Origin: CAVVIH01 sp963748295
Lineage (GTDB): Bacteria; Acidobacteriota; Vicinamibacteria; Vicinamibacterales; 2-12-FULL-66-21
NCBI GenBank assembly: GCA_963748295.1
Contig: CAVVIH010000001.1
Span: 310,001-374,000 of the forward strand
Length of the DNA stretch: 64,000 bases
Direction of reading: 5' to 3'
Part shown: positions 58,208-64,000 of the stretch, piece after piece
Position numbering within the stretch: the stretch's first letter is position 1
Layout: every line of letters starts with the position of its first letter
The notes under the pieces: model-generated
The model's database searches: none
What the model was told of the DNA's origin: nothing
Seen by the model: only the letters and a program-made list of their open reading frames with translations
Position numbers and translations under genes: made by a program

Positions 58208-59652
58208 GGACTGCCGCGGCCGTCGTGCTCGCGTGCGTCGCCGCAGCCGTCGTGCCCGCCGGGACCCGCTCCCAGGGCACCGCCGACGCGCGCTTCGACG
58301 CGCTCGCCTCGCTCACCGACGCAAAAATGCGCGAGCACGGCGTGCCGGGCGTCGCCCTCGGCATCGTCGAGGGTGAGAAGGTCACGATTCGCGGATTCGG
58401 CGTGACCAGCGTCGAGAATCCGACGGCCGTCACCGAACACACGGTATTTCCGATCGCCTCGATTTCGAAGACGTTCGCGGCGACGGCGGCGATGCGGCTC
58501 GTCGAGCAGGGCAAGCTCGATCTGCGCGCGCCGGTCCGGAAGTATCTGCCCGATTTTCGCGTGCAGGACGAGGCGGTGAGCCGTGATGTGACGATCTGGC
58601 ATCTTCTGACCCACACGAGCGGCTGGGAAGGCCAGGTCTCCGGTCCCGACCGCGGCGACGCCACCCTCGCCAACTTCATGACGACGATCACCGATCTGAT
58701 GCAGCTGGCGCCGCCGGGCGCGGCGTGGAGCTACAACAACGCCGGGTTCAGCGTGCTCGGACGCGTGATCGAGGTCGTCACCGGGACGTCGATCAACCGT
58801 TCGATGCGCGATCTGGTCTTCACGCCTGTCGGCCTTCCGCACGCAGGGACGACGGCGGGGGAGTTCATCACGTTTCCGTTCGCGCTGGGTCATGGCAACC
58901 GCGGCGGCGGCGCGCCGACGCTGCAGCGGCCGTTCTCGCCGTCGGTGAGCGTCACGGCCGGCGGCGTTGGGGTGTGCATGACCGATCTGCTGGCCTACGC
59001 GCGCTTCCACATGGGCAACGGCACGTCGGCCGCGGGTGAAAAGGTGCTGACGCGCGAATCGCTCGAGCGCATGCGCGAGCCGCAGCTTCGCAAGCAGAGC
59101 ACGGACGACGACATGGGCCTGGGTTGGCATCTGCGGTCGATCGGCGGGATTCGTGCGGCCGCGCACGGTGGAACGCTCGGCGGTCATATCCTGCTGCTCG
59201 AGCTGGTGCCGGAGCGCAACTTCGCGATCGCGATCCTCACGAATGCGAGCGCCGGCTGGCGGCTGATCCAGGACGTCGAGCGGGCGGCGCTGAAGTCATA
59301 CCTGGGCGTGTCGTTCACGACCAATCAGGCAATCTCGCACCGCGGGCTCGTCGAGACGCTGCCGGACGTGAAGCCGATCGAGCCCCAGCCGGACCTGAAG
59401 CCGTACATTGGCGAGTACAAGCGGCCGATGAACTCCGTCGTCGTACGTGAGGAGAATGGTCGACTGATCGTCCAGCCGGTGGCGCGAAGCGGCAACCCTC
59501 AGACCGCGATGCCGGTCTCGTTCTATGGGCCCGATCGTGCGGTGGTCGTGGATGGCCCGGACCGCGGCCAATCGATCGAGTTCGTGCGCGATGCAGCCGG
59601 ATCGGTGAAGTGGATCAGGGTGACCGGACGCATCGCGGTCCGAGTGCCGTAG
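58204..59652 (+). CDS. exported serine hydrolase (class C beta-lactamase/esterase fold)
   Basis: 482 residues. The signal peptide ends TRSQG. The catalytic SxxK tetrad is PIASISKTFAATAAM and the YxN motif is WSYNNAGFSVLGRV. HGGTLGGH is the third-box equivalent (HxG). A C-terminal DUF3471-like beta domain (LKPYIGEYKRPMNSVVVREE) follows. Acts in the periplasm or outside, likely on peptides, esters or beta-lactams; the substrate is not known. Intact frame. Confidence 0.9.
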   Translation: MRTAAAVVLACVAAAVVPAGTRSQGTADARFDALASLTDAKMREHGVPGVALGIVEGEKVTIRGFGVTSVENPTAVTEHTVFPIASISKTFAATAAMRLVEQGKLDLRAPVRKYLPDFRVQDEAVSRDVTIWHLLTHTSGWEGQVSGPDRGDATLANFMTTITDLMQLAPPGAAWSYNNAGFSVLGRVIEVVTGTSINRSMRDLVFTPVGLPHAGTTAGEFITFPFALGHGNRGGGAPTLQRPFSPSVSVTAGGVGVCMTDLLAYARFHMGNGTSAAGEKVLTRESLERMREPQLRKQSTDDDMGLGWHLRSIGGIRAAAHGGTLGGHILLLELVPERNFAIAILTNASAGWRLIQDVERAALKSYLGVSFTTNQAISHRGLVETLPDVKPIEPQPDLKPYIGEYKRPMNSVVVREENGRLIVQPVARSGNPQTAMPVSFYGPDRAVVVDGPDRGQSIEFVRDAAGSVKWIRVTGRIAVRVP

Positions 59653-59661
59653 CAATTCCGG

Positions 59662-60114
59662 ATGGCCCGCACGCGCGCGCTTCGGACGAGAATCGAGCTG
59701 CCGCTCGCACGCGAGCGTGTCTTCCCGTTCTTTGCCGACGCCGACAACCTTCAGAAGATCACGCCGCCCGAGCTGCATTTCCGGATCGTCACGCCGCCGC
59801 CGATTGCGATGGCGCAGGGAGCGCTCATCCGGTACCAGATCAGACTGATGGGCGTGCCGTTCGAGTGGCTCACGCGGATCACCGTCTGGAACCCGCCGGT
59901 CGAGTTCGTCGACGAGCAGGTGAAGGGGCCGTATCGGAGGTGGGTGCATCAGCACCTGTTCGTCGAGACTTCGTTCGGCACGCGCATGCACGATGCCGTC
60001 ACCTACGAGCTGCCGTTCTTCCCGATCGGCGAGCTGGCGGCGCCGCTCGTGCACCTGCAGTTGCGGCGCATTTTCAGCTATCGCGCGCGGGCGCTGGAGC
60101 GATTACTCGGCTGA
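59662..60114 (+). CDS. SRPBCC-family ligand-binding protein
   Basis: 150 residues, the helix-grip (START/cyclase-like) fold. LPLARERVFPFFADADNLQK, ITPPELHFRIVTP, YQIRLMGVPFEWLTRITVWN and FVDEQVKGPYRRWVHQHLF follow the family's order. Probably cytoplasmic; binds a hydrophobic ligand. Starts nine bases after the serine hydrolase stop. Confidence 0.85.
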   Translation: MARTRALRTRIELPLARERVFPFFADADNLQKITPPELHFRIVTPPPIAMAQGALIRYQIRLMGVPFEWLTRITVWNPPVEFVDEQVKGPYRRWVHQHLFVETSFGTRMHDAVTYELPFFPIGELAAPLVHLQLRRIFSYRARALERLLG

Positions 60115-60134
60115 GTCGGTCGGGTCTGGGCGAG

Positions 60135-60148
60135 CGCCTTGCAAGGCG
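60135..60148. repeat. 14-bp perfect palindrome
   Basis: CGCCTTGCAAGGCG, within the larger inverted frame GGGCGAG...GCGAGCCC. It lies 27 bases before the next gene start; hairpin or operator. Confidence 0.35.
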
Positions 60149-60175
60149 AGCCCGCAGATGAAAAGGAGTACGTCT

Positions 60176-60982
60176 GTGCGGCGATCGATAGGCATGTGCT
60201 CGATGGTGTTGATCGTCAATCTTGTATCCGCTGCGACGGTTTTCGCGCAGGGCGTGGATTTCACCTTCTTTCTCGGAAAAGCGTTTCCCGTTTACGACGA
60301 ACGGCTGACGCTCCGCGCGTCGGTTCCCTCTCTGCCGGGTGTGGAGGTGACGTCGTCGGACGTGCTCGAGATCCGCACGGATGGCGGCCCCGTCTTCGGT
60401 GGCGCCGTGGCGTTCGAGTTCGGCATCCTGGGCATCGAGGGCCGACTGGACGCGACCGACATCGGCTTCGATCTGAGCAGTGCGCGATTCGATCTCCGCG
60501 CCACACAGCCGCCCTTCACCGGGCTCACCGGCAGCATCGTCGTCGGGCCGGGCCGCTTCGACGTCGATCGTTTGTATCTGCTGTCCGGGAATCTCCGGCT
60601 TCGGACGCCGGGTCCGATTGGCCTGGTCGCGTCCGGCGGCGTCAGCCTGCTGCCCGACATCACCATCACTGGTTCCGTCCCGCTCTCGGTTCAGATCGCC
60701 GGTATCCCGGTTGTGCCAGGTTTCGAACCTCGCCTCCGCCTGGTTGCCGCGCCAGGCGAATCGAGCCATCGGGTCGGACTGAACGGCGGCCTGGGCCTGC
60801 GCATCGGCGGCCGCATTGCGCTGCAGGGCGAAGCACGAGTCTTCTACTTCCGCGAGCACGAGCTGCGGTTCAACCTGGACGATGCGCCGGAGTTCGTCGA
60901 GGCGTTTCTCGAGAGCCTGGACTCGGTGCGATTCGATCCGATCATCGTGAACGCGCAGGTGGGGCTGGTCGTCAAGTTTTGA
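60176..60982 (+). CDS. exported beta-rich protein, possible outer-membrane barrel
   Basis: 268 residues. A good AAAAGGAG site lies seven bases before the GTG at 60176, so this is chosen over the in-frame ATG at 60158, which would place the site inside the coding sequence. The signal peptide ends VFAQG. The rest alternates short amphipathic strands (VDFTFFLGKAFPVYDERLTL and GNLRLRTPGPIGLVASGGV) and ends FDPIIVNAQVGLVVKF, with a terminal aromatic typical of outer-membrane barrels. Function unknown. Confidence 0.75.
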   Translation: MRRSIGMCSMVLIVNLVSAATVFAQGVDFTFFLGKAFPVYDERLTLRASVPSLPGVEVTSSDVLEIRTDGGPVFGGAVAFEFGILGIEGRLDATDIGFDLSSARFDLRATQPPFTGLTGSIVVGPGRFDVDRLYLLSGNLRLRTPGPIGLVASGGVSLLPDITITGSVPLSVQIAGIPVVPGFEPRLRLVAAPGESSHRVGLNGGLGLRIGGRIALQGEARVFYFREHELRFNLDDAPEFVEAFLESLDSVRFDPIIVNAQVGLVVKF

Positions 60983-61027
60983 CCGCGGAAGCAACCTGCA
61001 GCATCGTGGCCGCCGTCTAAACGCGGC

Positions 61028-62224
61028 ATGACCCGCATACTGAACCGCCGAGAGTTCGCCGCGCTGATGGGCGGCGCCGCAGGCCTGGCCTTGACCGCGC
61101 GCCAGGCGTCCCCAATCGCAATCGGCCCACCCTCGGCCGCCGCGCTCGGCGAATTGCCGCGCTTGATGGAGATCGCCGGCGTTCCCGGCATCGCGGCCTG
61201 CGTTCTTCAGGACGGCAAGACGGTCTGGCAGCAGTTTGCCGGCGTTGTCGAAGCCGCCACCACGAAAGCGGTCTCGCCTGACACGCTGGTGCCGGCCGCA
61301 TCGCTGGGGAAGCCAGTGTTCGCGCACGCCGTGCTTCGGATGGCGGACGAAGGCCGTCTGGCTCTCGACAAGCCGCTGAAGTCGTACGTACCTGACCACG
61401 CGCCGGCGGATTCCCGCGGCGACAAGATCACCGCGCGGCACGTGCTGAGCCACTCGTCAGGTCTCCGGAACTGGCGCAACAACCGCGATCAGACGCTGGT
61501 GCCGGACTTCGACCCCGGCAGCCGCTTCCAGTATTCCGGCGAAGGCTTCTATTACCTGCAGCGGGTCGTTGAAAAACTCATGGGCATGGGATTCGAGAAG
61601 TACATGCAGGAGCGGCTGTTCGCGCCGCTCGGCATGACGTCATCGACCTACGCCTGGCGCGCGGACACCGACGCGCGGCTCTGGGTCGGCCACCAGCGCG
61701 GCGCTCCACAGCGTCCGCCCAGCCGCGATTTCTCGAACCGGCTGTTCCAGTTCGCGCAGTCGCAGGGCAAGTCGCTCGCCTCGTTCACGCACGAGGACAT
61801 CGTCGCCGCCATGGAACAGGTGAAACCCGCGCCTCCGGCGCTGCCGAACTTCATGATCCCGAACTCGGCAGGCAGCATGCTGACGACGGTCGGCGACTAC
61901 GCGTCGTTCGTGAACCGCGTGCTGATGCCGCGGAAGGACGATGTCGATCTTCGTCCCGCGACGCACGAGCAGATGCTCGTGCCGCAGACGAAGATCAACA
62001 GCGCGTTGAGCTGGGGACTTGGCTGGGGGCTCGAATCGGCCGCGGGCCGCGACTACATCTGGCACTGGGGCGACAACGGCACCTACAAGAACTTCGTCCT
62101 CGCGCATCCAGCGTCGCGGTCCGCCGTGCTCGTGTTCACCAACGGGAGCAACGGGATGCGGATTGCCGAGCACATCGTCGTCGCCGCGTCGGGCCTCGAG
62201 CATCCAGCGTTCGATTGGCTGTAG
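61028..62224 (+). CDS. exported serine hydrolase (beta-lactamase-like), possible Tat signal
   Basis: 398 residues. The N-terminus NRREFAALMGGAAGLALTA has a twin-arginine look. SxxK is PAASLGKPVFAHAVLR, the YxN equivalent is FQYSGEGFYYLQRV (Y-S-G), and HWGDNGTY is the third box. Related in fold to the serine hydrolase at 58204 but with a different second box, so substrates probably differ. Intact frame. Confidence 0.88.
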   Translation: MTRILNRREFAALMGGAAGLALTARQASPIAIGPPSAAALGELPRLMEIAGVPGIAACVLQDGKTVWQQFAGVVEAATTKAVSPDTLVPAASLGKPVFAHAVLRMADEGRLALDKPLKSYVPDHAPADSRGDKITARHVLSHSSGLRNWRNNRDQTLVPDFDPGSRFQYSGEGFYYLQRVVEKLMGMGFEKYMQERLFAPLGMTSSTYAWRADTDARLWVGHQRGAPQRPPSRDFSNRLFQFAQSQGKSLASFTHEDIVAAMEQVKPAPPALPNFMIPNSAGSMLTTVGDYASFVNRVLMPRKDDVDLRPATHEQMLVPQTKINSALSWGLGWGLESAAGRDYIWHWGDNGTYKNFVLAHPASRSAVLVFTNGSNGMRIAEHIVVAASGLEHPAFDWL

Positions 62225-62257
62225 ATCACGATGCCTGGCGGCGGATAATCGCGACCA

Positions 62258-63208
62258 GTGCTGAAGTCACTCGAATCCGCGGCCGACATCGTCTACGAGG
62301 CCATGCGCCCGACGACCGAACAGCGCTGGCCGCTGCTGGACGAGCGCTGCGGCGCCGAGGTCTGGGTCAAGCACGAGAACCACACGCCGGTCGGCGCCTT
62401 CAAGGTGCGCGGCGGGCTCGTCTACATCGATCATCTGCGGCGCTCCTCGCCGGATGTTCGCGGCGTGGTTGCGGCGACGCGCGGCAATCATGGCCAGTCC
62501 ATTGCGTTTGCAGCGCGCAGGTATGGCATTCCTTGCGCGGCGGTCGTCCCGCACGGCAACAGCGTCGGCAAGAACCGGGCGATGCAGGCGTTCGGGGCGG
62601 AGCTGATCGAGCGCGGCCACGACTTTCAGGCGTCGCTCGAAGCCGCAGCGCTGATTGCGGCCGAGCGCGGCTGGCATCTCGTGCCGTCCTTCGACGCGCT
62701 GCTCGTGCGAGGTGTCGCGACCTACTCGCTGGAGCTGTTCCGCGCCGTGCCCGATCTCCACACGCTGTATGTGCCGATCGGCCTCGGCTCGGGCATCTGC
62801 GGCGCCATCGCCGTCCGCGATGCGCTTGCGCTCGATACGCAGATCGCTGGCGTCGTTTCCGCCGCTGCGCCGGCCTACGCCCATTCGATCGTGTCAGGAC
62901 GCCCGGTGTCTCATGAGGTGACGACCAGGATCGCGGACGGGATGGCGTGCAGAACGCCAAATCCCGAAGCGCTCGAGGTCATCAGGCGAGGGGTTGCGCG
63001 CATCGTGGCCGTCAGCGATGACGAGGTCGAAGCGGCGATGCGCGCCATCTACGACGACACCCACAACGTCGCCGAGGGCGCCGGCGCCTCGGGCCTTGCC
63101 GCGCTGCTCCAGGAGCGGGATCGAATACGAGGTAAGAAGGTCGGCTTCATCCTCACCGGCGCCAACGTCGATGCTGAAGCATTCGCGCGGGTCCTGTCCG
63201 CCAGCTGA
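62258..63208 (+). CDS. PLP-dependent threonine dehydratase-like enzyme
   Basis: 316 residues, fold type II PLP enzyme. The Schiff-base lysine lies in HTPVGAFKVRGG. The phosphate loop is VPIGLGSGICGAI and the substrate loop ATRGNHGQSIAFAARRYG. VPHGNSVGKNRAMQAFGAEL and EGAGASGLAALLQ complete the family. Likely a threonine/serine or threo-3-hydroxyaspartate ammonia-lyase. There is no ACT domain, so it is of the catabolic short type. GTG start. Its stop codon falls inside a heptamer array. Confidence 0.9.
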   Translation: MLKSLESAADIVYEAMRPTTEQRWPLLDERCGAEVWVKHENHTPVGAFKVRGGLVYIDHLRRSSPDVRGVVAATRGNHGQSIAFAARRYGIPCAAVVPHGNSVGKNRAMQAFGAELIERGHDFQASLEAAALIAAERGWHLVPSFDALLVRGVATYSLELFRAVPDLHTLYVPIGLGSGICGAIAVRDALALDTQIAGVVSAAAPAYAHSIVSGRPVSHEVTTRIADGMACRTPNPEALEVIRRGVARIVAVSDDEVEAAMRAIYDDTHNVAEGAGASGLAALLQERDRIRGKKVGFILTGANVDAEAFARVLSAS

Positions 63209-63244
63209 TGGCTGATAGCTGATAGCTGACAGCTGAAAGCTACA
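63203..63244. repeat. heptamer-word array (AGCTGAN)
   Basis: Six consecutive 7-mers: AGCTGAT, GGCTGAT, AGCTGAT, AGCTGAC, AGCTGAA, AGCTACA. The first contains the stop codon of the dehydratase gene. The same word family as the right arm of the array at 48193-48255. Confidence 0.85.
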
Positions 63245-63290
63245 CGTAGTATTCTTAATCCGCCTGCCTGTCAGATCCCTGAGGATCCCT

Positions 63291-64000
63291 ATGAACCACG
63301 CCGGTTCCCGGTCAGCTCGTTTCGGGCTTGGACTCGCGACGCTGGCAGCTGTTGACGCTCATCGCCGGCGCTCAGGAGCCGCAGCCCCCGTCGATCCGCA
63401 CGCGCATCACGATGGTGCCCATCGACGTGCGCGTCGTGGACCGCGACGGCAAGCCGGTCACGGATCTGAAGCCGGAGGATTTCACGGTCTCAGAGAACCG
63501 CGTGCCGCAGCAGATCAAGCACTTCTTTGCCACTGCCTTGACCGCGGATCCGTCCGCCGCCGTCCCCGTGCCGGAGTTGCTGAAGGCGCCCGGCCCGGAT
63601 CTCGCGCCGCGCAACCGGCGCATCTTCCTGCTGCTGCTCGGGCGCGGGCGGTTGACGGGGCCCTCGAACGAGCTCAAGGCGGCCGAAGAATTCGTCCAAT
63701 CGAAGCTGCTGCCGCAGGATCAGATTGCCGTTCAGGCCTACAACCGCGCGACCGATTTCACGACCGATCACGCGAAGATCGTGGAGGTCGTCAAGCAGTT
63801 CAAGGCGCGCCACACGAAGATCGAGTCGATGCTCAGCCAGTACTTCAGCGGGCTCCGGGCCATATACGGGTCGAAGACGATTCCGGCAAACATCCAGAAA
63901 GAAATCGATGCAGTCTTCGAGGCGGCAGGCAGCCTGAGACCGCGCGAGATTACGCCGGGGCAGATCGTCGATCGCGAGCGGCATCACGAAAGACGTGCGG
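63291..64000 (+). CDS. secreted VWFA-like protein of the acidobacterial type, partial, frame-broken
   Basis: Cut by the right edge. A leader is followed after a +1 break near 63345 by LTLIAGAQEPQPPSIRTRIT, then VPIDVRVVDRDGKPVTDLKP and EDFTVSENRVPQQIKHFFAT, the standard opening of the acidobacterial VWFA-related family. The start of the VWA fold follows (RRIFLLLLGRGRLTGPSNEL, FVQSKLLPQDQIAVQAYNRA). A second +1 break near 63975 is likely (VDASGITKDVR fits better). This family supports the acidobacterial assignment. Surface or periplasmic; function not known. Confidence 0.75.
   Translation, partial: MNHAGSRSARFGLGLATLAAVDAHRRRSGAAAPVDPHAHHDGAHRRARRGPRRQAGHGSEAGGFHGLREPRAAADQALLCHCLDRGSVRRRPRAGVAEGARPGSRAAQPAHLPAAARARAVDGALERAQGGRRIRPIEAAAAGSDCRSGLQPRDRFHDRSREDRGGRQAVQGAPHEDRVDAQPVLQRAPGHIRVEDDSGKHPERNRCSLRGGRQPETARDYAGADRRSRAASRKTC

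Overview
The window is high-GC, densely coded bacterial chromosome. Gene content points to an acidobacterium, possibly of the Vicinamibacteria type. It holds a VWFA-like secreted protein of the acidobacterial kind at the right edge, stand-alone ECF sigma operons, HslUV, a class II (B12-dependent) ribonucleotide reductase, a TamA/TamB-like outer-membrane module and several serine hydrolases. This placement is inference from gene content; there is no rRNA, tRNA or CRISPR array to confirm it.

Layout. 1-3.1 kb: a truncated PAS histidine kinase, a structured intergenic stretch and an ABC-F ATPase. 3.3-8.9 kb: a surface-assembly locus of four small secreted beta-rich (pilin-like) proteins, a PapD-like chaperone and a large beta-barrel protein with SdrD-like repeats and a C-terminal SPOR domain. 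9-11.6 kb: an HTH-receiver regulator and a GAF/PAS histidine kinase. 11.7-14.4 kb: an ECF sigma / zinc-finger anti-sigma operon with two exported proteins. 14.4-17.1 kb: an amino-acid permease and a PEGA protein. 17.3-25.5 kb: hslVU, an Fn3 lipoprotein, an FAH-family enzyme, a fructose-6-phosphate aldolase/transaldolase and a three-gene biotin-dependent acyl-CoA carboxylase. 25.5-33.3 kb: TamB-like, Omp85 and SurA-N-like genes. 33.3-46.6 kb: glycosyltransferases, methyltransferases and a CPBP protease, mostly one overlapping minus-strand operon. 46.8-50.7 kb: a sigma-54 activator with its membrane kinase. 51-53.9 kb: nrdJ with tandem NrdR-like boxes. 53.9-57 kb: an ECF sigma factor fused to a PheS-like (class II aminoacyl-tRNA synthetase) core, divergent from an amidohydrolase. 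57-64 kb: small enzymes, two serine hydrolases, a threonine-dehydratase-like enzyme and the VWFA protein.

Three things stand out. (1) The ECF sigma-PheS fusion reads as one 419-residue frame. It keeps the ATP-binding motifs of PheS but has changed amino-acid pocket positions, which suggests a transcription factor that senses an amino acid or adenylate. (2) The chaperone/usher-like locus with four paralogous subunits looks like a non-canonical surface fibre or coat assembly system. (3) Six intergenic stretches are degenerate arrays of 7-base words, each with a different word and several folded as hairpins, resembling the heptamer STRR repeats of cyanobacteria. A separate REP-like hairpin sits in frame inside the amidohydrolase gene.

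Quality note. About 25 places in 1-34 kb, and one or two at the right edge, show single-base frame disruptions. Every one is a +1 insertion on the coding strand and most duplicate a neighbouring base. No -1 events were seen, and 35-63 kb has none. They are most simply uncorrected sequencing insertions, so the affected genes are annotated here as single CDSs with the breaks noted.
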